This document shows positions 34,661-45,775 of a stretch of 64,000 bases of DNA, in pieces. The stretch spans positions 170,054,034-170,118,033 of the forward strand of contig NC_073302.1 of the NCBI RefSeq assembly GCF_027595985.1. Reading direction: 5' to 3'. The translations under genes were made by a program, and so were the position numbers. Numbering within the stretch: the stretch's first letter is position 1; every line of letters begins with the position of its first letter. The notes under the pieces are model-generated. The model was not told where the DNA came from. It did not search any database and saw only the letters and a list, made by a program, of their open reading frames with translations. This DNA comes from Sorex araneus. Taxonomy: Eukaryota; Chordata; Mammalia; Eulipotyphla; Soricidae.

Positions 34661-34911
34661 TGACAAAGGAGCTGAAGTTACCAGAGCTATGTGCTATGGA
34701 AGGTGCTAGAAAGGTCCTGGTGTGTGGCACTGTAGAGTATGGTCAAATATACTGTAAAAGGTGTGAACTTGCACTACTACAACATACGCAGTGCCGTAAG
34801 CCAATATGACCTACAAAAATAACTCAAAAAAGAAAATCAAAAAGAAAAGAAAAAACACATCGAAGGTGAAGCAGAAGGTAGAAAAATCTTTTGGTTAAAA
34901 TAATTCAAACA

Positions 34912-35604
34912 GAGCTTGCAGCAACGGGATGCACGAGGGATCTCGTGACGGGAGTGGTACGGGCGCAGCTCTCCGCCGAGATGTGACCCGAGTGGCCGCA
35001 CGTTGCTGGATGACCATGATTCCAGAGGCCAGCTAAATTATTTTTGGGACCAGCAGTTCCTTTGCAGAAATGTCTCTAGACTGTGAACTAAGCTGTGGCC
35101 TCATGCCGCCCCAGGAGGGGAAAGGTTTTTCTCTCTCCACTTGTCCTTTGAGGGGGGTGTAGGAGGGAAGGCCTGTTGACCGCCATCTTATAGGGACCAC
35201 TAACGAGAGGTACAAGCTTGCAATGATGCAATTTCTGGCAGAAATTTCCCTGGACTTAGTTACTAAAATACTAAAATACAGAAACCCAAAACCTCATATC
35301 TCTTCATTTTCAGCAATGGAAAACAAATTATCAAATGCTTCCTTTTCAGCAGGTCTGATTTTGGGGGGGAAACTCCAAACAATAATAGTGAGTTTTTTGT
35401 CGAAAGATTGAATGTAATCAAAGTAAAGAGAAAGTAAAATGAAAATTATCAGCTACACAGGTGGGGGGTGGAAGGGGAGGTATACTGGGGTTCTTGGTGG
35501 TGGAATATGTGCAACTGGTGAAGGGATGGGTGTTCAACCATTGTATAACTGAAACTTAAGCCTGAATGCTTTGTAATTTTCCACATGGTGATTCAATAAA
35601 AAAT
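34912..35604 (+). mobile_element. COMP copy 3
   Basis: A perfect 15-bp TSD, AAAATAATTCAAACA (34897-34911 and 35605-35619), defines a 693-bp insertion. The 5' is CpG-bearing (GATCTCGTGACGGGAG, GCTCTCCGCCGAGATGTGACCC). Module elements GACCATGATTCCAGAGGC, GCAGAAATGTCTCTAGACTGTGAACTAAG and GGCAGAAATTTCCCTGGACTTAG are present. Then come AGCAATGGAAAACAAATTATC and TTTTCAGCAGGTCTGATT, shared with copy 1, and the L1-like 3' block with TTCAATAAAAAATAAA. Confidence 0.85.
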
Positions 35605-35620
35605 AAAATAATTCAAACAT

Positions 35621-35784
35621 AGGGCTAGAGCGAAAGTACAGGGGGTAGGGAGCACTCCTTGCATGCATCTGGTGGGGTTGGATCCCTGGCACCCCAAACG
35701 GTCCCTGGAGCACCACCAGGAGTCAGCTGAGAGCACTGAGAGCAGAGGATTCAGCCCTGAGCACTACCAGGAATGGCTCAAAAC
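35621..35784 (+). mobile_element. SINE-A copy
   Basis: Head AGGGCTAGAGCGAAAGTACAGGGGG directly after the COMP copy 3 TSD. Body 'acggtccctggagcaccaccagg' with a small internal repeat of GAGAGCACTGAGAGC. No A-tail. Confidence 0.75.
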
Positions 35785-35785
35785 T

Positions 35786-35872
35786 GTAGCACTGTAGCAC
35801 TGTCATCCCATTGTTCATCGATTTGCTTGAGCGGGAACCAGTAACATCTCCACTGTAAGACTTGTTGTTACT
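35786..35872 (-). mobile_element. SINE-B/RTE 3' tail fragment
   Basis: (TAGCACTG)n tail, then the reversed RTE end (CATCGATTTGCTTGAGCGGG, CCAGTAACATCTCCACTGT). It stops at 'gttgttact', so only about 87 bp of the 3' end was copied. Confidence 0.8.
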
Positions 35873-35879
35873 CCAACCA

Positions 35880-36415
35880 CACCCACACCTGGGCTTAGAT
35901 ATGACAGAGAGGCGCAGTGAGACATTTGAGAGCTGTAGGAAACAGATAAATCATCAGGGGCTAAAGGACAGAGTGGTCACAGCTAATGTCCTACTTTGAG
36001 GTGTTCACATCTATTGGTTCTCCAGCCACACTGTACCCCGATTAATTAATACAATCAGTACTATGGTACTGTACTGGAGAGTATGTTAAGAGAGCCTCAG
36101 CTTCCCTCTGTGGTGCTCTCCTGCCCTCTTACTTTTTCTGATCTTTCTCTCTAGGGATGCCATGCCGTGAGCAGTCCTATGGAGAGGTCCAGGTAGTGAG
36201 GGAAGCTTCCTGCCATTAGTCCCATGAATGAGTTTACAAGTGGATCCTCCAGATCCAGACAAGCTACAGATAGCTGGAAGCCTGCGGATATTGTAACTGC
36301 AATCTCAGAAAGATGTTAAACCAGAAAGAACCTCCAAGCTAAACTCCTGGCCCTAATAAGCCTTGTCAGATAAACATTTTCATTCTCAGTTGCACATTAA
36401 GAAAATTGGTTGCAC
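35880..36415 (+). mobile_element. MaLR LTR (MLT1-like)
   Basis: 'tttctctctagggatgccatgccgtgag', 'ccctatggagaggtccaggtagtgaggga', 'cctgccattagtcccatgaatgag', 'ggatcctccagatccag', 'attgtaactgcaatctcagaaag', 'ccagaacc..ccaagctaa' follow the MLT1 LTR 3' half. The part before 36110 is less certain. Confidence 0.65.
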
Positions 36416-36428
36416 AGCAATATATTAC

Positions 36429-36462
36429 TATGTATGTGTGTGTGTCTGTGTCTGTGTGTATA
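36429..36462. repeat. (TG)n imperfect microsatellite
   Basis: GTATGTGTGTGTGTCTGTGTCTGTGTGTATAC. Confidence 0.85.
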
Positions 36463-36468
36463 CACATA

Positions 36469-36720
36469 GCACTGTGGCACTGTAGCACAGTTGCCCCATT
36501 GTTCATCAATTTGCTTCAGAGGGCACCAGTAACATCTCTATTGTGAGACTTGTTACTGTTTTTGGCATATCAAATATGCCACGGGTAGCTTGCCAGGCTC
36601 TCCTGTGCCGGCGGAATACTCTTGGTAGCTTGCCAGGCTCCCCGAGAGGGGTGGAGGAATCAAACCCGGATCAGCCGCGTGCAAGGCAAACGCCCTACCA
36701 GCTGTGTTACCGCTCCAGTC
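36469..36720 (-). mobile_element. SINE-B copy, TAGCACTG-tail subtype
   Basis: Reversed tail of TAGCACTGTGGCACTGTAGC repeats, RTE 3' end, 5'UTR piece (CATATCAAATATGCCACGGG, GCTTGCCAGGCTCTCC), head with reversed B box (GAATCAAACCC) and A box. Confidence 0.9.
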
Positions 36721-36724
36721 CACA

Positions 36725-37550
36725 CAAATAAATTCCCAATGAACTAGTGGAGTTTAATAGCACAAGTTCCCAGATTCATTCACTGTCCTCATCACTGAAC
36801 TGTCCCAATCCAACAAATTTTCACTTTCAATGTAAGAAAGGTGCTTCCTTTGAATGCAACAAAAACAAAGTGTTTTTTTTGTAACTGTTGTTGAATTTAA
36901 AAATACTGGAAAATTAGCCTACATAACTCAATATTTTCAGTATTTTAAAAGATGATCTGGCTTTTCTTTCTTCAACAAGAAAAAGAAAACCCTTACATTT
37001 TTAATTAGAACATTTTAAAAAACAAACACATATGCTTATTTGGATAAAATAGTTATACATGTTTCTTACTGTGGAAAAACATTCTGAAAAAATAAAGTTG
37101 TTTTAAATAGTTCATATTCAATAATAAAATAAAATATCTAGTAATACTCCCAATATAAATAAATTTTTCACCGTTAAAATCACACATAATTTTAAAACAA
37201 AATACTACCTAAAATAATAATAAAATATTTTATTCATAATTACCTGCCAAACACTTTAACACAATTAATTTTTCATATTAGTTGCCAAGAAAAAGTAGGC
37301 AAAGATGCTAAAGAAACAAAATACAAATCAAAATGCTTTGATGCTGGAGGGGAGAGATCCAAATGGTCTCCAGGGAAACCAACTTTGTCAGATCCTACAA
37401 TCAAACCTAGAGCTTGTTTAAAATTTAGGCCAGAATCCAGCCTACAAAAATTTACTACTACCTTGACAGTGGCTTAAGGGAAATTACTGTGACACAATGT
37501 GCCCTCCCCCGGCCCCTTCCCACTATTTTAATCGATCTTAAAAATCACAT
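36725..37550. other. Unique AT-rich sequence
   Basis: No gene, RNA or named repeat seen. Confidence 0.4.
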
Positions 37551-37552
37551 AA

Positions 37553-37693
37553 ACCTGACTCAGGTTCAATCCCCAGGATCCCATGTGGTCCCCTGAGCTA
37601 CACCAGAAGTGATCCTGAGTGCAGAGCCAGGAGAAAGCGCTGAGCACTGCTGGATGTGGCCCCAAAACAAAAACAACAACAACAACAAAATCA
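37553..37693 (+). mobile_element. SINE-A, 5'-truncated
   Basis: Begins inside the head at CCTGACTCAGGTTCAATCCCC, keeps the body and an (AAC)n tail (37665-37688). Confidence 0.82.
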
Positions 37694-37786
37694 CAATTTC
37701 CTCAACTTCACTATTCTTTGAAACACTAGAGGAAAGTTAGGTTCTGAAAGCATATATACACTACCTGATCGTTAATTCCATTTTTT

Positions 37787-37951
37787 TTTCAGCTTTTTTG
37801 GGGTCATACCCGGAGATGCTCAGGGGTTACTCCTGGCTCTGCACTCAGGAATTACTCCCGGCAGTGCTCGGGGGACCACATGGGATGCTGGGAATCGAAC
37901 CCGGGTCAGCCTTGTGCAATGCCCTAACCATTGTGCTATCGCTCCAACCCC
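37787..37951 (-). mobile_element. SINE-A copy, antisense, young
   Basis: A perfect 15-bp TSD, TTAATTCCATTTTTT (37772-37786 and 37952-37966). Reversed boxes GGAATCGAACCC and CTATCGCTCC are intact. Confidence 0.92.
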
Positions 37952-38209
37952 TTAATTCCATTTTTTCCCTCCTCCCTTTCTTCTATTGTCATGTACCTTC
38001 TTGGTTTTTTTAATCAATTCAGATGATACATAATTCTACAAGTTCTCAATGAGTCATTTCTAATCATTTTCTTCTTTCAAGTATTTTCAGTTTCAGATGA
38101 CTCATACAGAGGGTCCTGACAAACCGGGTTTATCAAACTAAATATCTCACTACTGAAGCAGGAAAAATCCAATCAATGCTTTAAAAAATAAAACATCAGC
38201 TAATAACTG

Positions 38210-38545
38210 GCATACTAATCTCGTCAGGCTGCCAATAATAAAGTGCCAAAGACCGGTGGCTTAAAAGGAAGTTTATTTTCTTGCCATTCCAGAGGCTGAA
38301 AATCCTAGTTCAAGGCTTGAGTTCTGGCGTGAACTCTCTCCCTAGCTTGCTGCTGCGTCTTCACAAGATGAAGAGAACGATCAAAAGAGATCTCTGGTAT
38401 TGCTCCTTAAAATTACACTTGTCCTTTCAAATCGAGGTCCTACCCTTGAAACTTCATGAAACCTTAATGCCTTTCTTGGAAGTTAAGATTTTGACCTATG
38501 AATCTGACTATGGGAACACTGTCAATCCACAGTAATTAAAAGGGA
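38210..38545. mobile_element. Ancient LTR-like interspersed repeat
   Basis: 'aggctgccaataataaagtgccaaagaccggtggctta', 'aggaagtttattttcttgccattccagaggctg', 'gcttcacaagatgaagag' resemble a common eutherian MaLR-type repeat in antisense. I cannot assign a subfamily. Confidence 0.5.
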
Positions 38546-38559
38546 TTGTATCATTTTAA

Positions 38560-39955
38560 AGATCTCAGGCTATAATGTTCTTGAGACGCTAGAGAATATC
38601 CTCTAATCTTACAAGTTATTTTACCATCATCAGTTCAGGTGGTCCAGCTTTCAAAGGTTGGAAGGAGCAGAGAGGGATGAGAAAAGCTTTGAACTACAGA
38701 ATTAGAGGGCACACAATCCATGCAAGGGATGACCCCCACTTTTAACCCCAATTTCAAGTTGAAAAGATAGAGTTCTTTAGTTTGCTAGACAGATGCATGA
38801 AATGCACTGAGAACTCATCCTCCTGGGCCAGCATTTTAGAGAGAAAGGATACAGATCAACTTAGGGAAGAAAGGAAGCACAAAGGGGCAGAGTTCGGCAT
38901 GTAGACCGAACAGGGAGCTTCTGATGATCTAGACCATTCCTGTGGAGTCACACACATGCTGTTCGGTGCATCTATGTCTCATGACATGCACAGCTGATCC
39001 AGGAAACCTCAGAGGCGTGGTGGAGTTTTACTGGGGCCATAGAATAGCACGGCTAACTTATTGACTGACCTTCCAGTCTAGGCCAGTTTTCCAGTAAACT
39101 GATACCATGTGACCCAAAGTCTCTACCCCAAATCACGTGAGTCATTCTGGAAGCCCCACTCTGAGACTATCTGTGAGCAGCGAGCCCCCACTCTAAGTCG
39201 TACTATCAGAGAATGTAGAAGAGTGTCCCCCTAACAAAAAGCCACCCCCAAAGTCAGAATAGTTCCCTGACCAAAACAGAGGAGATCTTAGAATATAGAC
39301 GCAAGTCTTGGACTATGCACAGGGGGCAAAAATGCACCCAGGAAAGACTAGAAAAAAAGAGTTTAGAGTCTTGTGGAGGTCTTACTTTACACATATAGTA
39401 AAGAGGGAAACAGGAAAACTAGAATAGGGAACTGTCATGACTTTGTATGTTAAGACTGCCAGCTGACTAACTATGTGAACTATCCCAGTCTCTACCCTGA
39501 TATGCTACCGAACTGGATGTGCTTATCAACTGTCTTTAATGTCTCTGCCAACTTAAACAATAACTCACGTGCTGAGAACCAGTAAGGGAACAATATTTCA
39601 ATGAATAAATGGCCAGCCTGTGTGCTCACTTATGACCGACTACTCAGGCAACCCTAAAGCTCAGACAATTCATGCATATGTCTCCTTATCTATTAGTCCC
39701 ATTGTCTGTGACTGCATCCCTGGACTGAGATCAAAGGTGCCCATCTGACTGCCTTTAAACAGGAGACGGTGATCCAAGGCTCCTGGGCAAAACAGGTACT
39801 CGACACTGCCACCCAGAAGCAAGTGCACAGGCCAGAACCCCTGGGACAAGGCTCACCAGAAACCATTCAGACCTGACTACTGCTGACAGCCAGCACGGGT
39901 GCCTTGAGGAATACATATGCCTTCTCTCTCCCCATATCGTTTTTGCTTGTTTTAC
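38560..39955. other. Unassigned sequence, possibly decayed ERV
   Basis: About 1.4 kb with no host exon. AATGAATAAATGG at 39600 and repeated 'ccccac..tc' phrases are compatible with a decayed LTR, but nothing is diagnostic. Confidence 0.3.
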
Positions 39956-39959
39956 ATTT

Positions 39960-40162
39960 TGGTGGTTTTGTTTTTGTTTTTGGCTCTTGGGCCACATCCA
40001 GCGATGCTTAGGGCTTACTCCTGGCTCTGAACTCAGGAATCAATTCTGCACTCGGGGAACCATATGGGGTCCTCGAAGGACCATACTGGGTGTCAGATCT
40101 TCCACACCCCGGTTGGCTGTGTCCAAGGCAAGCATCTTACCTACTTAATATCATTCCGGCTC
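39960..40162 (-). mobile_element. SINE-A copy, antisense
   Basis: Reversed tail (TTTTGTTTTTGTTTTTGGC), body (GGGCCACATCCAGCGATGCT), diverged head (CTACTTAATATCATTCCGGC). Confidence 0.78.
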
Positions 40163-40368
40163 CTCTTCCCATATCTCACACCAGCCTCCACCATTATGAT
40201 ATGACTCCTAACTCCTTCTCCAAATACACTTTTAATTATAAATTAAACTTCCTGCTTTTGCAATTCCAAAGTCCTTTCATTTTTAGAATTCTTTATTAAC
40301 TCTACAATGCCTTTCCATTTTATTTCTAAGACTTGCCTTTAAGTTCTTAATTCAAGCATCATTTTCTT

Positions 40369-40554
40369 TTTCTATTTTTCGTTTTGCTTTTTGGGTCACA
40401 CCCACTGATGCACAGGGGTTACTCCTGGCATTGTACTCAGGAATTACTCCTGGCAGTGCTCAAGGGACCACATGGGATGCTGGGAATCAAACCCAGATCG
40501 GCTGTGTGCAAGCAAATAAATGCCCTACCTACTGTGCTACCACTCCATCCCCAC
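40369..40554 (-). mobile_element. SINE-A copy, antisense
   Basis: A 15-bp TSD with one mismatch, AAGCATCATTTTCTT (40354-40368) and AAGCAACATTTTCTT (40555-40569). Reversed head TGTGCTACCACTCCATCCCC. Confidence 0.9.
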
Positions 40555-40569
40555 AAGCAACATTTTCTT

Positions 40570-41480
40570 CAGAAAACCCTAGGCAAGGAGTTGAGCCTCC
40601 CCCATAGCATCACATACAAATTTCTATCATTATCAGTATCTCTTTATAGAGGACACCCAAACAATATACAAAACCCTCAAATATGGGCTTTTCCCCAAAC
40701 TGCACTGGAAGCTCTCTTTTCACAGATTTAAATAACTAAGACTCAGACTAACTCTTCCTCTTATTTGCTTCTTCACCCTTCATTTCATCTAGATCTTGGG
40801 CCTTTCTCTATTCCTTTGTTCCCTCATCATCATCATTTGAGACTAGAGTCCTTTCCCTATTTAGCTAATGCCTGTTTAAATACTCTCTATTAAAGGATGC
40901 TTAACCAAATGATTAATTTCTACATTGTCTAAGTTAGTACCAGAATCATTTTCACTAGTAAAGACAAGATGATATCCAGAATATGGTAATTCGAGTCAAG
41001 ACAGCATCTCTCTTATACATTTATTCAAATTTTTCAAATGCCTCACCCTGACTTATAATCTGGGTCATAGCTGTAGCTTGTTCTGCATTCTAAATAAGAC
41101 ACATAAAAGTAATCTATGCTTTCCGAGATGAAAGGGCATCATTCACACTTCTGTACTACCTTAGTTACTCTGAACTTTTTAAAAAAAGATTTATTAAGTA
41201 CATTAAGCTAAATATGATATATCTCACGCTGCTTATTTTAAATCCAAACACATATAGCAAAGTGGTTAGCTGGAGATAAGAACATTAGTCACACCCTATT
41301 ATAGTTACATTGTTACTACATAGTTAATAGTCACACCCTTAGGGATTTATTGTGATCATTTCTGTAGATTAAAGGGTCTGAAAAGGGCCCATATCTACAA
41401 TCTTAATTGGGAGGTTTTCTCCCTTGTGATACCAGGGATTAAACCTAGATCCTCTATAAGCTGTTGAGCTCACCTTTTTA
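40570..41480. other. Unique sequence, no gene seen
   Basis: AT-rich. Nothing recognisable. Confidence 0.4.
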
Positions 41481-41487
41481 GTCTTTT

Positions 41488-41685
41488 TTTTCTATTTTGT
41501 TTTTTGTTGTTGGTGGTGGTATTTTGTTTTGTTTTATTTTGGAGACATATCCAGTGGCACTCAGTGGCTCTATAATTAGGGGTCACTCTTGGTGGGATTC
41601 GGGGGAACATATGTAGTACCAGGGATAGAATCCAGGTTAGCCACATGCAAAGCAAATGCTCTAGCCACTGTCTTCACCTCAGCCC
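41488..41685 (-). mobile_element. SINE-A copy, antisense, old
   Basis: T/G-rich reversed tail with (TGG)n, body 'agtggcactcagtggctc', reversed B box 'ggatagaatcc', head to CAGCCCC. Confidence 0.7.
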
Positions 41686-41889
41686 CAATCTTAGTCTTAT
41701 GGATTCTCTAACCTCCAGCAAATCAACCTTAAGTTTGTTATCAACTTCCCTGTGCCTAAATTTAAATATGCAGTCTTCTTTAAACAGAGGGCACGTGCAT
41801 GGGAACTACTGGCCCATTTGGGCAGCAACTGCCAGGATGGAACCAAAGGCCTCCTGAGCACTAGTTGGGAGACCCAAAATAAAAACATT

Positions 41890-42600
41890 AAATGAAATTT
41901 TAACAATGCTGAAAAGTCATAAATATTTTTACATTCATTACTCAATAAATTACATTTACAATAAGTTACATACACTCATTACTCATAAATCAACAAATTA
42001 CACTCAATAAACCATATTACTCTTTGGGTAAAAATATGTTATATGATGTGAACAATTTAGTTAATTCCTATAAGAATATGCACTGCTTATCTCCCAACTC
42101 CTTGAAACAAACATATTGATGTACAGAAGTCCTTACTGAATTACTCAAGGCCTTCAGAGCTATCTGCCGAGATAATGGTAAGCAATTTGTGCTCTCTCCT
42201 TATCCCCCCATTCCATTCCTATCCACAAAGCTATATTGCTTTCATTTTGTCTCTGGGTACTCGCCTCTCTTCTCTGGTATCAGTTCTGGTGTTATCATCT
42301 ATTGCTGTTTACTGATAGCCTTTGCCTCTTTGTCTAACCACATCCAACTGCTATACAGCTAGCCAACACTTGTGCTTAAATTTCTCTTCAGTTTTATCTC
42401 TTCTTTTTCCTGCTCTTCTCAGCTCCCAGACAAAAAGAAATATACTTCAGAGGTATAGTCTACCAATCAATATACTCCTTTCCTTCTAAATTAAAAAGAA
42501 AAAAAAAAAATCAAAGTGAATCGGGTTGATCTTTGGCTTCTCTAAACAGCTTTCATCACAAACTGAGACTCTAAGTTTCATTCACTGTTATTAAAGATAC
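41890..42600. other. Unique sequence, no gene seen
   Basis: AT-rich with several ATTACTC/ACTCATTAC repeats at 41935-42025, likely a decayed short tandem array. Confidence 0.35.
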
Positions 42601-42724
42601 TTTATTGTATCTTTTAATTTCCAAGTCTTGCAGGTACTTAGTACACAAACAACTGGAGTTTTATAAGTATAGTATTTTAGGACCAAAAAAAGCAATAGAT
42701 TACAAAAAAAATTAACTTGAGAGA

Positions 42725-43440
42725 CATACGGCCAACTATGTTCACTGTAGCACTTTTTACAATAGTCAAGATCTAGAAACAGTCCAAATAGCCAATGATA
42801 GATAAATAGATAAAGAAGTTGTGGTGTATATGTACAGGATAGTATACTACTCAAAGTTATAAGAAAATATGAACTCTTGCCTTTTGCTACAACTTGGACA
42901 AAACTAGAGGGTGACATCTGAGTCAGAGGAAAAGGACAGATGATCTCACATATATATTTATTTATTTGGCTTTTGGGGTCACACCCAGCAATGCTCAGGG
43001 GTTACTCCTGACTCTGCACTCAAGAATTACTCCTGGCGGTATTCAAGGTACCATATGGGATATTGAGAATCAAACCTGGGTCCACCCCGTGCAAGGTGAA
43101 TGTCCTACCCATTGTATCATCGCCTTAACCCCCAACATATATCTGATATACAAAGAAAGCAAACAAGCAAAGAATAGGGCAATATCCAGTGAAAACCATT
43201 CCTTGGACTTTGACCACAGAAATGAGGTTATCAAGTTTGGGGTGCTGGAACAAATCAAGTCTATAGAATGGGGAAGGATGTAGCAGACTAGAAGCAACTT
43301 AAGGACAGTGGTGGAAGGTCTTTGGCATTCTGGCGTGTGGAGAGTGGGGAGGAGGGGCAGGCAGCAACTTTGTACACCAAAATAATTAAGATTAACTCTA
43401 CTATAACCATGCTATCTCAACAAAAATAAAATACTTTTAA
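42725..43440 (+). mobile_element. L1 3' end, interrupted by SINE-A
   Basis: 'ttcactgtagcactttttacaatagtcaagatctagaaacagtcc', 'aagaagttgtggtgtatatgtacaggatagtatactactc', 'acagatgatctcaca[SINE]tatctgatatac', 'caactttgtacaccaaaataat' follow L1 order. Confidence 0.88.
42956..43134 (-). mobile_element. SINE-A copy inside L1
   Basis: An 8-bp TSD, ACATATAT (42948-42955 and 43135-43142). Reversed body and head to ATCATCGCCTTAACCCC. Confidence 0.85.
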
Positions 43441-43507
43441 ACAAATAGAAGATGGTGGATGGCTTTCTTAGTTCCTAAAAGATTCACCAGAAAAAAACTT
43501 TTCTACT

Positions 43508-43689
43508 GGGGCTGGAGCAATAGCACAGTGGGTAGGGCATTTGCCTTGCACGCAGCCGACCCGGGTTCAATTCCCAGCATCCCATATGGTTCCCTGAGCA
43601 CCGCCCAGGGAGTAATTTCTGAGTGCAGAGCCAGGAGTAACCCCTGTGCATCGCAGGGTGTGACCCAAAAAGCAAAAAAAAAAAAAAAA
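43508..43689 (+). mobile_element. SINE-A copy, young
   Basis: Near-consensus, intact boxes, about 15-A tail. An 8-bp TSD, TTTCTACT (43500-43507 and 43690-43697). Confidence 0.94.
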
Positions 43690-43879
43690 TTTCTACTAAA
43701 ATCAGATTTTTTTTTTAAAAAGTACTCCCAGGGCACTAAACTTATGATCTAGAAGCATGTGAAATGATATAAATGCGAATCATTAGCAAGAACTACAGAA
43801 GGTACTACTTCAGAGTGATTAAGATGGCTTTTATTTTTAAAATGTTATTAGGGAGGATATCAAGAAATGATGGAAAGGA

Positions 43880-44050
43880 GAAAGAAAGCTTAAGTCTCTG
43901 TGCATTATTTGCGGAGTGTGAAACAGCATAGCCACTGTGGATAAGAGTATGGTGATCCCCAAAGCTTTAAATAGAGAAACAGCAAAAATCTAGCCAGGCC
44001 ATTTCTGGGTATACACCCAAAAGAAACAAATATGTTACTGCAACACCCAC
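43880..44050 (+). mobile_element. L1 ORF2 fragment
   Basis: 'tgtgaaacagcatagccactgtggataagagtatggtgatcccc', 'aaaaatctagccaggccatttctgggtatacacccaaaag' match the L1 ORF2 C-terminal region, diverged. Confidence 0.7.
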
Positions 44051-44109
44051 CACCCACCCCATACATCTGAAGAGACATTCTCAAATTTTATCCACATCTC
44101 TACTTAAAA

Positions 44110-44352
44110 GCCCCCTTTATTAGAGAGGCTGAGCTGGGGTACTCTGTCTAAATTAGCACACTGCATCATTTTCTCTCCCCTTAATAAGCGCTATATTTTC
44201 CTCTATAAAGAGCTCTTACCACGACAATAGTCCTTCACCCACTACAATGTAAACTTCAGAAGCCACAAGTACTTTGTCTATTTTGCTCACTACTGTATGC
44301 CCAGCACATCCAGGCTCAACAAACTGGGCAAATGAATATTTGTTGAATGAAT
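44110..44352 (+). mobile_element. L2 3' end
   Basis: 'tccttcacccactacaatgtaaacttcagaagccacaagtactttgtctattttgctcactactgtatgcccagcac' then 'caaatgaatatttgttgaatgaatg' is a clear L2 3' terminus. Confidence 0.85.
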
Positions 44353-44959
44353 GGTTATATATTCAATAGCTTCTCAGACCAAATTGTCCTCTAGACCATG
44401 GTACTATCCCATTTACTAGGGAAACAGCAGCAACTGCACTGAAGCTACCCAGAGTATCCCTAGCTAAGTGAAAAGATCATCTAGGCCAGACAGAGTACTC
44501 CTACTTCAATTATAAGTACCCTACATATGGCACAAATGGGGGATAAAGATGAGGTTTAATATGCCCAACATTGCTTTAAAAAAAAAAATACTAAGCATTG
44601 CTTAACACACCATCTGCCCTTAGGTTAAGGCAGCTGGAATAAGGAACAAATGCAGCAACACCGCTTGTCAATAAATATAGCCAAAGCAGCTGTTTATTTG
44701 GCGCCAAAGTAGCACAGGCTGATGCACTAGAAAAGTAAGTCAAAACCTCTAGATGAGAAAGACATGACTGTTTCCAACATTTACTTAACTTTGAAGCCAT
44801 CCAGGTGGACATCCATTCAGTAAAAATGTCCCACCACCCTCCCTCATGCACCTTACAAGTTGTGAGACTCCAGTTTACAGTGTACATCGCTCCTGGCAAA
44901 GATCTGGCAGTAGATGACAATTTCTGTTTTTAAAAAATACAACGAAATAAAAGTTTTCC

Positions 44960-45620
44960 CAACCAGTGGAAAAACATACCTCCCCCCTCCGAAGGAAAGT
45001 AAGAGGGCCCATGATCGACTCCACAGTCTATGGGGCTCCCAGAACCCCGAGTCCTGACTAAGAGAGACGTGCCAGGGGCACATGTGTCCTGCCCCGCCTC
45101 GGAAGTGGACCTGGCAGGTGAAACCTGTCCCTCGCGGGTGCTGGACACGGGACAGAGCAGTCGGCAGCAGCCGCTGATGGCCCCGGGCGGTGTCTGGCCC
45201 CGCGGGAGACCAGGCCAGCCCCTTCCCCGGATTTTGGCCCGGGCCTGCCCCCCAGAGCTCACGTCCCCGCGACCGCAGGTCCTACCTGAGCTCTGCCCCC
45301 AGCTACAGGGCTGCGGGGGGAGGCGGGAGGAGGCGTGGCCGTCCAGCTCGCCCGGCGAACTCCCTCGTGCGGCGGTTCTGACTTTCCCTCTCGGGACGCG
45401 CGTCCCGACCAAGTTCGACTTGCACTTCCGGGGTCTGCGAGCGCCGTGACGTCACTGCGTACGCGACGGCGCTGGCGGCGACGATCCGGAAATGGGAGGG
45501 GCGTGGCCGTGGGGTTCCTGCGGCGCCGGCTGGGGCGCGGGGGACCGCGCGGATGCAGGGATGGGGATGCGTGCCCGGAGGGCCGTCTCATCTGGGCGCG
45601 GGGATTTACCCGACCTCCCA
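44960..45620. promoter_or_regulatory. CpG island, probable promoter
   Basis: This is the only CpG-dense stretch in the window. The core (45390-45560) packs a perfect CRE TGACGTCA (45448-45455), two ETS-type sites (ACTTCCGG at 45424-45431, ATCCGGAAAT near 45484) and GGGGCGTGGCC KLF/SP-type boxes. No TATA box is seen, which is usual for housekeeping CpG promoters. A minus-strand CTCAG/GTAGGA donor-like site near 45285 could end a first exon starting near the core. Frames crossing it have no recognisable product, so the gene and its direction are unknown. A divergent promoter is possible. Confidence 0.75.
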
Positions 45621-45624
45621 GGAG

Positions 45625-45775
45625 CTTGTCTATGCAGCTGATTGTCAGCTCTCCCACAGGACCTTGTCTATGCAGCTGATTGTCAACTCGCCCACAGGAC
45701 CTTGTCGATGCAGCTGATTGTGAACTCTCCCACAGGACCTTGTCTATGCAGCTGGTTGTCAACTCTCCTACTCTT
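45625..45775. repeat. 38-bp minisatellite, 4 copies
   Basis: Units start at 45625, 45663, 45701 and 45739, each CTTGTCTATGCAGCTGATTG then TCAACTCTCCCACAGGAC, with scattered substitutions. Each unit holds a CAGCTG E-box core. It lies directly beside the CpG island. 38 is not a multiple of 3, so no peptide repeat is encoded. Confidence 0.95.

Noticed and set aside
35621-35872. Third double-insertion candidate (SINE-A followed by reversed SINE-B tail)
   Set aside because: The arrangement is tail to tail, not head to head, and I could not find an outer TSD. Two separate insertions explain it.
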